The translations under genes and the position numbers were made by a program. This document shows positions 1-7,900 of a DNA stretch of 64,000 nt, piece by piece. The stretch covers positions 310,001 through 374,000 of the forward strand of contig NZ_CP159834.1 in assembly GCF_047730165.1 (NCBI RefSeq), in the 5' to 3' direction. The notes under the pieces were generated by a model, which had not been told where the DNA came from, made no database searches, and saw only the letters and a list, made by a program, of their open reading frames with translations. This DNA is from Patiriisocius sp047730165. Lineage in GTDB: Bacteria; Bacteroidota; Bacteroidia; Flavobacteriales; Flavobacteriaceae. Within the stretch, counting starts at the first letter, position 1, and the number at the start of each line of letters is the position of its first letter.

Positions 1-932
1 TTCAAATCTTTTCTCATTATTATTTTTCAATCCCAAATAGGGAGACTAAAAAATTGAAGAAAAGTGGAAACTACCTCATCTCTATATATAATGACTACAA
101 CGAGCTTATTTTCTCAAGAAAATTTATGATCATGGAGCCCATCGCAGGAGTTGGCGTTGAGATTAAACGCTCTAGAGATTTAAAATATGTTGAAGAACGA
201 CAAGTGGTAAACTTTACCATAGACAGTCCTTCATTACTACTAATTAACCCTAAGCAGCGTGTGAACACACTGGTCATTAAAAACAATAACCTGAACGCCG
301 CAATACGAGATTTAAAACCACAATACACGATAGGGAGCGAACTTATTTACAGGTATGATCAAGAAGCATCTTTTGGTGGTGGCAATGAGTTTTTAGCTTT
401 TGACAATAAAGAGGTGCGCTCTGCAGTAAATGGCGTTCGTAGGGTAGAACTCACAGATATTTACGAAAACTTTCTGTACACAGACATCGATCGCTACGAT
501 CGCCCTTACACCTATAATCCAGATGTAAACGGAACTTTTTTAGTACGCAACATTGATGCAGACAACTCTTCAATAGAAGCAGAATATGTGCGCATGCATT
601 TTACCTTACATCATTTTGAAGACATAGGCGATAAAGAAATACATATTTTCGGTGGTTTTAATAACTGGACCATTGATGGCTCTACGTATATGAAGTATAA
701 CAAAAGCCGTGATGTGTATGAAAACACTAGATTATTTAAACAAGGGTTTTATAATTATCAATACGTGCTGGTAGACAGAAACGGAAATATAGATCAAGGC
801 GCCTTCTCCGGTGACTTCTGGCAAACAGAAAATGAATATACAGTAATAGTATACTATAGAGATCAAGGAGGTAGGTTTGATAGAATCATTGGTGTAGGGT
901 ATGCTAATTCAGACAGGATTACAAACAACTAA
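1..932 (+). CDS. DUF5103 family protein (T9SS plug-type), 5' end outside window
   Basis: The reading frame is open from base 3 through the TTG at 54, so the gene starts upstream of the window and only the last ~310 residues are seen. The stretch leading into KKSGNYLISIYND and the FSRKFMIME segment match the middle of DUF5103 proteins. That family is widespread in Bacteroidota and is annotated as a type IX secretion system plug protein. The C-terminal part, with IHIFGGFNNW and GFYNYQYVLVDRNG, resembles a carbohydrate-binding-like beta sandwich. The stop at 930-932 is followed at once, in the same frame, by the remains of a haemoglobin gene. Family recognition is from memory of the motifs; the plug role is family knowledge and not visible here. 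A TTG start at 54 is unlikely because homology continues upstream. Confidence 0.75.
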   Translation, partial: QIFSHYYFSIPNRETKKLKKSGNYLISIYNDYNELIFSRKFMIMEPIAGVGVEIKRSRDLKYVEERQVVNFTIDSPSLLLINPKQRVNTLVIKNNNLNAAIRDLKPQYTIGSELIYRYDQEASFGGGNEFLAFDNKEVRSAVNGVRRVELTDIYENFLYTDIDRYDRPYTYNPDVNGTFLVRNIDADNSSIEAEYVRMHFTLHHFEDIGDKEIHIFGGFNNWTIDGSTYMKYNKSRDVYENTRLFKQGFYNYQYVLVDRNGNIDQGAFSGDFWQTENEYTVIVYYRDQGGRFDRIIGVGYANSDRITNN

Positions 933-1304
933 GCCGACTTGAAAGACATTCTAAGCAGACCTGATGTGGAATTTATAGTAGACAGCTTCTACGACCAAGC
1001 CACGTTACATCCAGAAATATCATGATATTTCACAGACATTGTCGCCCAGCACTTTGAGATACACAAAGCACGTATTTGCGACTTTTGGGACGATTTAATT
1101 TTTCGCGGAAATAAATACAAAGAGAACCCCGAGCTAGTGCATATAAAAATGCAAGCAGAATAAAACCTCACAACTATTGCGTTTCAAACTTGGCTAGCAT
1201 TGTGGGAACATACTGTTCTTAAAAACTTTAAAGGGACGAATGCAGCTATTGATGTCTCTAAAGCAAATAGGAATGTTGATGCAACTTAAGATAGAAAAAA
1301 GTAG
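933..1304 (+). pseudogene. Decayed group III truncated haemoglobin
   Basis: The frame directly after the DUF5103 stop reads like a group III truncated haemoglobin for about 120 codons. It shows DLKDILSRPDVEFIVDSFYD at the N-terminus, then DFWDDLIF, then NPELVHIKM with the expected proximal histidine region, then FQTWLALWEHTV, then NFKGTNAAIDVSKAN. It is interrupted by TGA at 1023, TAA at 1161 and TAA at 1287, and no start codon is left in a sensible place. The homologous frame is otherwise kept, so the decay looks recent and consists mainly of nonsense changes. Functional members are small haem proteins linked to oxygen or nitric oxide chemistry. Family call is high confidence; loss of function is inferred from three stops. 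Confidence 0.8.
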
Positions 1305-1392
1305 CTCATAACTTCTCGTCGCAGGTTTACATCATCTTTCTTTTATAAACCCAAAAGCCATCTCTCATTAAAAAAGTTACTATCTTAGTACT

Positions 1393-2628
1393 GTGAACGA
1401 AGAGAAAACTACAGACATCGACAAAACCGACAAAGTTTCAATAAACAGCCGAAAGCATTTTAAATACAGGAGCAATGAATGCCTTAACTGCAGCCAACCT
1501 CTAGATTTAAGTGACCGCTTCTGCCCTTACTGCTCGCAGCTCAACAGCACAAAACCACTTACGCTCGCAGATTTTATAAAAGAATTTTTTAGCAGTCTCG
1601 TAAGCTACGACTCTCGATTGCGATTTACCGTGACAGACTTGCTTTTTCGTCCCGGTAAGATTTCTAAAAATTACATAAGCGGAAAACGATTACGGTACAC
1701 GAACCCGTTTAGATTCTTTCTTAGCGTATCTATCATCTACTTTTTAATGTATAGTGTAGTTAATTTTTTTAACCCTAGTTACGACGTGCCGTTGTTTGAC
1801 ATTAATAAGGAAATAAAGAATGATGACACTACCAAACAAAAGAACAGCAATGAAACCGCGGGACTTAATATATCTAACACCATAAAGCAAGACACCATAC
1901 ACAAAAAAAATCTGGCTACCACAGCGCTTTTAGACAACACTGCTAAGAACGACTCCAATACTAAACAAGAAAGTGAGCCCATTCCTTATCTAATCGTAAC
2001 GGGCGACACCATTAAATTTGACACCAAAAACAAGAGTTATCCAGAACGAGTTGCAACACTAGACTCGCTGGGCACTATTCAAAAGACAATTTCTAAATTT
2101 GACATCTTCCTTGATTTTTATAAGGACACAGAAATAAAAGATTCTAAAAAAGCACTAGACAGTTTAAATCTGGAACAAACACGTTTTAATCAATGGCTTT
2201 ACAAAAAGAATAAAACGCTTAATAACGTCCGACAATCGCCAGGAGATTTTATTAATTATATGTTATCTAAAGTGCCTTTCTTCGTTTTCTTTTTTGCGCC
2301 TATATACGCCTTATTCCTCTGGCTACTATACGTAAGGCGCAGATTCACATATATGGAGCACTTAGTTTTTATATTTCATATTTTTAGTTTTGTCTTTTTA
2401 GCATTAATAATAGGGACCATACCAGATTTAATTTTTGGAACAGATTTGTTCGTAAACCTTATTCTCGGATTGGTAGGCCCTGTTTATTTTTATTTAGCTT
2501 TGCGTAAATTTTATGGGCAGTCGCATATTAAAACAATTATAAAATTTTTAATTTTAAATTTCGTTTTCTTAATAAGTTCCATTACAGCGGCCCTCGTCTT
2601 TTTTGCGGGTACCGCTGCACTATATTAA
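1393..2628 (+). CDS. DUF3667 membrane protein with N-terminal zinc-ribbon
   Basis: 411 residues from a GTG start. Cys30, Cys33, Cys44 and Cys47 form a zinc-ribbon-like pair of CxxC motifs. They are followed by LRFTVTDLLFRPGKISKNYI and the RYTNPFRFF signature typical of DUF3667. A membrane segment lies near residues 103-125. A long polar, Lys/Asp/Thr-rich linker covers about 130-270. Several more membrane segments follow from about 295 to the end. The function of the family is not established. apaG starts 3 bases after the stop, so the two are probably co-transcribed. No strong ribosome binding site is visible at the GTG, and the start could be a little different. Confidence 0.75.
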   Translation: MNEEKTTDIDKTDKVSINSRKHFKYRSNECLNCSQPLDLSDRFCPYCSQLNSTKPLTLADFIKEFFSSLVSYDSRLRFTVTDLLFRPGKISKNYISGKRLRYTNPFRFFLSVSIIYFLMYSVVNFFNPSYDVPLFDINKEIKNDDTTKQKNSNETAGLNISNTIKQDTIHKKNLATTALLDNTAKNDSNTKQESEPIPYLIVTGDTIKFDTKNKSYPERVATLDSLGTIQKTISKFDIFLDFYKDTEIKDSKKALDSLNLEQTRFNQWLYKKNKTLNNVRQSPGDFINYMLSKVPFFVFFFAPIYALFLWLLYVRRRFTYMEHLVFIFHIFSFVFLALIIGTIPDLIFGTDLFVNLILGLVGPVYFYLALRKFYGQSHIKTIIKFLILNFVFLISSITAALVFFAGTAALY

Positions 2629-2631
2629 AAT

Positions 2632-3018
2632 ATGATGTACGAAGTAACACAAGGCATAAAAGTATCTGTTAAAACTCGTTTTGAAGGCAAGGTTGTCGAT
2701 CAAGGCTTGCCCTGTAATGCGTTCTCTTATCTGGTTAAAATAGAAAACAATAGTGAATATGTCGTGCAATTAAAAAAACGCTATTGGGCCATTAAAGATT
2801 CGCTTAACGAGACTGAGTTTGTTTATGGTGACGGTGTTGTAGGTAAAAGGCCTGTTCTTAAACCAGGAGAATCTCACGTCTATAGTAGCGGTTGTTTGCT
2901 AAAAGGAGATTTTGGCGAGATGGGTGGCTATTATGAAATGGTTAATTTTAGCACAACGGAAATATTTAAGGTGACCATCCCTAACTTTAAGCTAGTCGCA
3001 CCACAAGGTGTTAACTAG
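2632..3018 (+). CDS. apaG: ApaG family protein (DUF525)
   Basis: 128 residues, the usual ApaG length. The single domain is a fibronectin-like beta sandwich and shows the family features: KTRFEGKVVD near the N-terminus, FSYLVKIENNS, the LKKRYWAIKD strand, VVGKRPVLKPGESHVYSSGC and GEMGGYYEMV. ApaG proteins were named from cobalt/magnesium resistance phenotypes, but the molecular role is unclear. Two adjacent ATG codons (2632 and 2635) are possible starts. The gene follows DUF3667 after 3 bases, and its last 8 bases overlap the 3' end of the convergent NRDE gene. Confidence 0.85.
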   Translation: MMYEVTQGIKVSVKTRFEGKVVDQGLPCNAFSYLVKIENNSEYVVQLKKRYWAIKDSLNETEFVYGDGVVGKRPVLKPGESHVYSSGCLLKGDFGEMGGYYEMVNFSTTEIFKVTIPNFKLVAPQGVN

Positions 3019-3718
3019 CAAGTGTTCCTTCTGAAATTTTCTGTGCTTGCAAATCTTCATATCTCATTTGTGCTTTTTTAGAAGACCCGATAATTTGAGT
3101 AATTGCTTTTGTCTTTACAAAACCCCGATCCATTATTAAATCAATTTTAGCATTACCCTCTCCTGCTGTTTTGTGAAAATCTAGCAGTGTTCTTTCAGAA
3201 ATATTCTCACTTTTTAAGTAGCGCGAAAACCAAACCTCTCTTTTTTGCTTCATCTCTTGGGTGTATAATAAGGACGAAGACCAAATAGTAGGCCCGAGTG
3301 GCTTTTCTGTAAAATGAGCTTTTGTACCATCCCAAACTAATTCGAATAATTGTAAGGCGTCTCCATACTCAACAGCTATCAGGGTGAAAGGCTCAATCCC
3401 GTTAAAATTAAAAGCAGCTACTGCAACAGTAAGACTATCTGCCACCAATAGATCCTTTACTACAATACCTCTACTCATTCTATAGGCATCTATTCTTTTA
3501 TGCGCTTCAAAACCTCCGTTTAACAAACTGATTAATCTTTTTTTACTTGAAACTCCTATCCAAGTTCCTCCGGCAACGGCATCTTTTGGGAAGAGACATT
3601 GAACACCATCTATTTTATAAATAGCGGGCGCAATGGTATCTCTTCCTGGCGCTTCGTCACGATTAGAAGTGAGAATAAATGAGGTATTAGATTTCGGGAT
3701 AAAGGTAACTGTGCACAC
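3011..3718 (-). CDS. NRDE family protein (TANGO2-like)
   Basis: 235 residues. It begins MCTVTFIP, with Cys2 placed as a possible N-terminal nucleophile after Met removal, and carries the name-giving N19-R20-D21-E22 motif in LTSNRDEAPGR. The AGGTWIGVS segment is also typical. These proteins are related to eukaryotic TANGO2. The enzymatic role is unproven; an Ntn-hydrolase-like fold is inferred by the field. The gene is convergent with apaG and overlaps it by 8 bases. Its upstream region (3719-3970) carries a coding-like fossil, not a clear promoter. Confidence 0.8.
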   Translation of the reverse strand: MCTVTFIPKSNTSFILTSNRDEAPGRDTIAPAIYKIDGVQCLFPKDAVAGGTWIGVSSKKRLISLLNGGFEAHKRIDAYRMSRGIVVKDLLVADSLTVAVAAFNFNGIEPFTLIAVEYGDALQLFELVWDGTKAHFTEKPLGPTIWSSSLLYTQEMKQKREVWFSRYLKSENISERTLLDFHKTAGEGNAKIDLIMDRGFVKTKAITQIIGSSKKAQMRYEDLQAQKISEGTLAS

Positions 3719-3817
3719 AGGGTTGAAAATTTACGATATTAAATAGTTAAAAATAATAAAAATTGTAATAGTAAATTCTTGAAACCGAATGCTGAATCAA
3801 GTTCAGAACAAGTAAAG

Positions 3818-3902
3818 TTAGAAAGTGTATTTTATTTTTACCCATTGCGACATCATCCAAGCAGGAATCTCCTTGAAGGGTTTTTCAAGCTGGGCCAATT
3901 CC
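3818..3902 (-). pseudogene. Short coding fossil upstream of the NRDE gene
   Basis: On the minus strand, codons from 3902 to the TAA at 3820-3818 read ELAQLEKPFKEIPAWMMSQW followed by VKIKYTF. This is strikingly protein-like (aromatic-rich, ending at a stop) but is preceded by an in-frame TAG and has no start. It looks like the C-terminal end of a gene that has otherwise been lost. I cannot name the family. Confidence 0.35.
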
Positions 3903-3970
3903 TAATTAACGTTTAACTCTTAAGCTTTTTATTAGCTCACAACTAACTTCATAAGATTTATAAACGCAAG

Positions 3971-3991
3971 ACTCTGAACTCTTAACTCTAA
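3971..3991. repeat. Heptamer tandem repeat (ACTCTNA x3)
   Basis: Three consecutive 7-base units ACTCTGA, ACTCTTA, ACTCTAA. The complementary unit (AGAGTTN type) forms the four-unit array at 17676-17703. Both arrays sit in intergenic DNA just upstream of a predicted promoter. Confidence 0.6.
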
Positions 3992-3995
3992 TAAG

Positions 3996-4003
3996 TATCT
4001 TTG
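3996..4003 (+). promoter_or_regulatory. Predicted -7 promoter element for pruA
   Basis: TATCTTTG matches the Bacteroidota -7 consensus TAnnTTTG exactly. It would give a leader of about 85 bases before the pruA ATG. No convincing -33 TTG was found at the standard spacing. Confidence 0.4.
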
Positions 4004-4092
4004 CAGCCTGAAAAGATGTTCAAATAAAATAACATTTCCGAAGCTATTTACAGAACCCGTAAACTAACTAAGGAATCATTAACAACAACAAC

Positions 4093-5718
4093 ATGGGAAA
4101 AGGATTTTTTAAAGTGCCAGTGGCCGTTAACGAACCAGTAAAAGATTATGCAGTAGGCTCACCAGAACGTGCAGCGGTTGCGGCAACGTACAAGAAAATG
4201 TATGATTCAACAGTAGAAGTACCTTTATTTATTAACGGTAAGGATGTAAAAACTGGAGATACAGAAACGATGTCTTGCCCGCACGATCACAAACATATTT
4301 TAGGAACCTACCATAAGGCAGATAAAAAACTAGCGCAAGAAGCAATTGACACTGCACTTGCAGCAAGAGGAAAATGGGCGGCGACACCATGGGAACAGCG
4401 TGCAGCTATCTTTTTACGTGCAGCAGAGTTAATTGCTGGACCGTATAGAGCAAAAATAAATGCAGCTACTATGCTTGCGCAGTCTAAGAATATTTTTCAA
4501 GCTGAGATTGATGCTTCTTGTGAGTTGATAGACTTCTTACGTTTTAACGTACAGTTTATGACAGAGATTTATAACGAGCAGCCAGCTTCTACTTCTGGAG
4601 CCTGGAACCGTCTTGAATACAGACCTCTAGAAGGTTTTGTATACGCGATTACTCCTTTTAACTTTACAGCAATTGCAGCAAACTTGCCAGCAAGTGCCGC
4701 TTTAATGGGGAATGTAGTAGTATGGAAACCAAGTGACAGCCAAGTATATTCTGCCAAGGTAATTCTTGACATCTTTAAAGAAGCAGGAGTACCAGACGGC
4801 GTAATCAATATGGTTATGGGAGATCCAGTGATGATTACAGACACTGTATTAGCAAGTCCAGACTTTAGTGGAGTTCACTTTACAGGATCTACTCACGTAT
4901 TTAAAGACATCTGGCAAAAAATAGGAACGAACATACACAACTATAAAACCTACCCACGTATTGTAGGAGAAACAGGTGGAAAAGATTTTATTGTAGCTCA
5001 TAAAACCTCCAACCCAAAACAAGTAGCTACGGCTATTGCTAGAGGAGCCTTTGAATTCCAAGGTCAGAAATGTAGCGCGGCGAGCCGTTGTTATATTTCA
5101 GAAAGCATTTGGGAAGAAGTGAAGAAAGCACTTGTAGCAGACGTAAACTCATTTAAAATAGGGTCGCCAGAAGATATGGGGAACTTTATTACCGCGGTGA
5201 TTCACGAAGGCTCATTTGACAAATTAGCTAGTTTTATTGATCAAGCAAAAGAAGACAAAAATGCAGATATCATAGTAGGTGGTGGTTATGACAAGAGTGA
5301 AGGGTACTTTATTGAACCTACCGTTATTGTAACTAAAGACCCTAATTATACAACTATGTGCACAGAGCTTTTTGGTCCTGTGGTAACCATTTATGTTTTT
5401 GAAGACAAGAAATGGGCAGAAACTTTAGCCTTGGTAGATGGTACTAGTGAGTATGCATTAACCGGAGCTGTATTTAGCGAAGACAGATACGCGTTAGAAG
5501 AAGCAATTAAAGCATTAGAAAATGCCGCAGGTAACTTCTATGTAAACGACAAGCCGTCTGGTGCCGTGGTTGGACAACAACCTTTTGGTGGTGCACGCGC
5601 AAGTGGAACAAATGATAAAGCAGGAAGTAAATTAAATCTTTACAGATGGATCTCTCCTAGAATGATCAAGGAAACGTTTGTAACACCTACAGATTATAAA
5701 TATCCTTTCTTAGGATAA
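4093..5718 (+). CDS. pruA: 1-pyrroline-5-carboxylate (glutamate-semialdehyde) dehydrogenase
   Basis: 541 residues, full length for the PruA branch of the aldehyde dehydrogenase superfamily. It oxidises L-glutamate gamma-semialdehyde to glutamate with NAD, the last step of proline catabolism. The catalytic Cys327 lies in GQKCSAASR and the general base Glu293 in VGETGGKDF. The NAD-site segments YAITPFNFTAIAANLPASAA and FTGSTHVF are intact, as are the C-terminal FGPVVTIYVFED and PFGGARASGTNDKAG motifs. The gene stands alone: a TAnnTTTG promoter lies upstream and a strong terminator downstream. No proline dehydrogenase gene is adjacent in the window. Confidence 0.95.
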   Translation: MGKGFFKVPVAVNEPVKDYAVGSPERAAVAATYKKMYDSTVEVPLFINGKDVKTGDTETMSCPHDHKHILGTYHKADKKLAQEAIDTALAARGKWAATPWEQRAAIFLRAAELIAGPYRAKINAATMLAQSKNIFQAEIDASCELIDFLRFNVQFMTEIYNEQPASTSGAWNRLEYRPLEGFVYAITPFNFTAIAANLPASAALMGNVVVWKPSDSQVYSAKVILDIFKEAGVPDGVINMVMGDPVMITDTVLASPDFSGVHFTGSTHVFKDIWQKIGTNIHNYKTYPRIVGETGGKDFIVAHKTSNPKQVATAIARGAFEFQGQKCSAASRCYISESIWEEVKKALVADVNSFKIGSPEDMGNFITAVIHEGSFDKLASFIDQAKEDKNADIIVGGGYDKSEGYFIEPTVIVTKDPNYTTMCTELFGPVVTIYVFEDKKWAETLALVDGTSEYALTGAVFSEDRYALEEAIKALENAAGNFYVNDKPSGAVVGQQPFGGARASGTNDKAGSKLNLYRWISPRMIKETFVTPTDYKYPFLG

Positions 5719-5731
5719 TTTCTTCGGAAAT
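5718..5731 (+). repeat. UUCG-loop micro-hairpin at the pruA stop; copy of the 10-mer CTTCGGAAAT
   Basis: Starting at the last base of the stop codon, ATTTC-TTCG-GAAAT forms a perfect 5-bp stem closed by a cUUCGg tetraloop. It contains one copy of the dispersed 10-mer CTTCGGAAAT (5722-5731). It lies 15 bases before the main terminator stem. Confidence 0.4.
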
Positions 5732-5745
5732 ACTAATCATTATTT

Positions 5746-5779
5746 AAAGCGCTGATACATTTGTATCGGCGCTTTTTTT
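5746..5779 (+). terminator. Rho-independent terminator of pruA
   Basis: AAAGCGCTGATACA pairs with TGTATCGGCGCTTT (one T-G wobble) across a very short loop, followed by a run of T. Confidence 0.85.
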
Positions 5780-5901
5780 GATTGCTAGAACAACGTCTAT
5801 TCAAGCGAAATAAAATCAAAGCCAAATGACTTAAGTCTGAGTCTTCTCTATTCTCTAAAGAATCTAACAAAGTGTTTATGTCTGGCTCATTTTGGTGCAA
5901 A

Positions 5902-5931
5902 AAAAATCCCGAACAAAGTCCCGGGATTTTT
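5902..5931 (-). terminator. Terminator of the Omp28-type lipoprotein gene
   Basis: AAAAATCCCG (5902-5911) and CGGGATTTTT (5922-5931) form a perfect 10-bp stem. On the minus strand a T run follows. It lies 18 bases beyond the stop of the minus-strand gene. The 5780-5900 stretch between the two terminators holds no gene that I can support. Confidence 0.8.
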
Positions 5932-5949
5932 AAATTTTTGACAGCAGGG

Positions 5950-7233
5950 TTATTCAAAATCCTTGAAATCACCTACGTGCGCGTGCTGAGAGTTATACGC
6001 TGTATTATTGCTATCTACTAGCATCACTGCTATTGTCAAGTTTGCCGCAACATAGTTTGAAGGAATCGTAATACTCACATTTTTTGTAAATGTTTCAAGT
6101 GCTCCAGTAACTGTTATTGCATCTCCAAGCGTTGCGGTCATTGCATCTCTTAATACTTCATTATGCTCAAAGTTAGGAATAGGATCACCTAAGCCAAAAT
6201 ATGGACTTGATGCATCTTCATCATAATAGTTAGTCTGGTCATATAAGATACCATCTTCCAAAAGGTAGATTACAATTTTATCGCCGTCAGTTGAACCGTT
6301 TTCGTAGATCACATTTGCTGTTACAGAAAGTTCGCTGCCATTAATAGCAGAACTAATTGAAATAGCAGCATCTGTATCTGTTCCAGCGATTGCAGTAACA
6401 TCACTCACTGGATGCGGATTCACCCACACCACACTTCTATCTATTCTAGCTTGTGGCAAACCACCTACATCATATTCATCTTCTAGTGTTTCAAAATCTT
6501 GAAAATGCATTGGGTCAGGGCTGTTTGCAGCTGTTTTATGGATCGCTACTATAGTAACAAAGTCTGTTACTTCGTGTACCGCTAATATTGCCGCAGCTAC
6601 TCGTGGGCAGAACCCACACCAAGTACCTGTATAATCTTCTACCACTACTTTACGCTTCGGGATAAATACCTCGAAAGATTTTTCTTCAGTTGAAAATGTT
6701 TCTCCTGCCGCAGTGTATTCTGCGTATACCGCAAAACTACCTTCCGTGCTTGAAGAAAACTGACTCCCACTAACTCCTATACCATCTACATAAAAAGTAG
6801 CCTCATCTGTAATGTCTTCACCTTCGCCATTTACTAAAGTAAATACTACCGTTTGATCGCGTAAAAATTTGGTTCCATTTATTATGATGGTAAATGACGC
6901 ACTATCTACCACATTATATGTCAAGGTATTACTTGTAGTCCCTAAGTGGCTTGCGCTTATTTCATAAGTTCCTTCCTCAGCAAACACAAAATTGTTACCT
7001 GTCACTTCTTCTTGATTTACAGATAATGTGGCTAATGCAGAATAATCTACGCCGTCATTACCTACAATAGTAAAAGTTACTTCTTCATTAGCAGCTAAAA
7101 CTTCATCCTCAGAAGAACTGGTTAAAATAAGCTGATCGATACTTCCTATTAAAGGAACATTTTGCTCAGATTTACTACAAGCAAAGGCCACAAAAAGGGC
7201 GATTACTGCAAACATTTTAATTAAATTTTTCAT
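5950..7233 (-). CDS. Omp28-related lipoprotein with Ig-like region and CxxC thioredoxin-like domain
   Basis: 427 residues. The N-terminus is a lipoprotein signal ending in VAFAC, with Cys19 followed by SKSEQ, so the protein should be lipidated and probably exposed in the outer membrane. Residues ~30-190 look like two Ig/Big-type beta domains (YEISASHLGTTSNTLTYNV, SFAVYAEYTAAGETF). After KRKVVVEDYTGTW comes C206-G-F-C209-P, the redox-like CxxC of Omp28-type thioredoxin folds. Inferred role: surface or periplasmic thiol-disulfide chemistry, or an adhesin-like protein. It is divergent from the TlpA and DUF6029 genes, a grouping that suggests related function. The exact substrate is unknown. Confidence 0.75.
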   Translation of the reverse strand: MKNLIKMFAVIALFVAFACSKSEQNVPLIGSIDQLILTSSSEDEVLAANEEVTFTIVGNDGVDYSALATLSVNQEEVTGNNFVFAEEGTYEISASHLGTTSNTLTYNVVDSASFTIIINGTKFLRDQTVVFTLVNGEGEDITDEATFYVDGIGVSGSQFSSSTEGSFAVYAEYTAAGETFSTEEKSFEVFIPKRKVVVEDYTGTWCGFCPRVAAAILAVHEVTDFVTIVAIHKTAANSPDPMHFQDFETLEDEYDVGGLPQARIDRSVVWVNPHPVSDVTAIAGTDTDAAISISSAINGSELSVTANVIYENGSTDGDKIVIYLLEDGILYDQTNYYDEDASSPYFGLGDPIPNFEHNEVLRDAMTATLGDAITVTGALETFTKNVSITIPSNYVAANLTIAVMLVDSNNTAYNSQHAHVGDFKDFE

Positions 7234-7355
7234 TTTCTGATTTTTGGCATTTTAATTGAATATGCAATAATAACTGTTTTAAACCACACCTTATCCATAG
7301 GATAATAGAAATTGAATCTAAGCAAGTTAGCTTATTATTTTAAAATTAAAATACC

Positions 7356-7363
7356 TATCATTG
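7356..7363 (+). promoter_or_regulatory. Possible -7 element for tlpA-like gene
   Basis: TATCATTG differs from TAnnTTTG at one base and lies 23 bases before the ATG at 7386, in the 152-base divergent intergenic region. Confidence 0.3.
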
Positions 7364-7385
7364 CCTAATTAATAAACCTACTACT

Positions 7386-7871
7386 ATGAGAAATATTGCT
7401 TTATTATTCACCCTATTATTGACTTTTAACGCCTTCGCTCAAGAAGACCTCCCCAACGCAAGAGTTCAAACCATAGATGGAACAGACACTTCTATTGAAG
7501 AAGCAACTGATAAAGACAATGTAGTGATTCTCTCTTTATGGGCAACTTGGTGTGTACCTTGTATTAAAGAATTGGACGCTATAAGCGAAGTATATGAAGA
7601 CTGGCAAGATGAAACTAATGTAGAACTTATTGCTGTATCTGTAGATGACAGCCGAACGGTAAAGAGAGTAAAGTCACTTATTAATGGTAAAGGGTGGGAA
7701 TATGAAATTCTTCTGGACACCAATAACGACCTTAAAAGAGCATTAGGCGCTTCTACCGTGCCACTTACACTCCTAATTAAAGACAACAAAATTGTTTACA
7801 GACATTCTGGTTATAGTCCAGGAGCTGAGATGGAATTATACGAAAAGGTGAAAGAGTATTCAGCTAATTAA
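7386..7871 (+). CDS. Secreted TlpA-like thioredoxin
   Basis: 161 residues. The signal peptide is cleaved probably after FNAFA (residue ~18). It is followed by a TlpA/AhpC-TSA thioredoxin domain with the redox motif WATW-C56-V-P-C59 and the cis-proline loop STVPLTLLI. The protein should act outside the cytoplasm as a thiol-disulfide oxidoreductase. The DUF6029 gene follows 29 bases later on the same strand, and an Omp28-type CxxC lipoprotein is divergent. The three are probably one functional unit. Confidence 0.85.
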   Translation: MRNIALLFTLLLTFNAFAQEDLPNARVQTIDGTDTSIEEATDKDNVVILSLWATWCVPCIKELDAISEVYEDWQDETNVELIAVSVDDSRTVKRVKSLINGKGWEYEILLDTNNDLKRALGASTVPLTLLIKDNKIVYRHSGYSPGAEMELYEKVKEYSAN

Positions 7872-7900
7872 TCTCTCTAACAATAACCAACCAAACTATT

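Noticed and set aside
5733..5972. 79-codon minus-strand frame between pruA and the Omp28 lipoprotein
   Set aside because: It covers two strong terminator stems and overlaps the 3' end of the lipoprotein gene; no family features.
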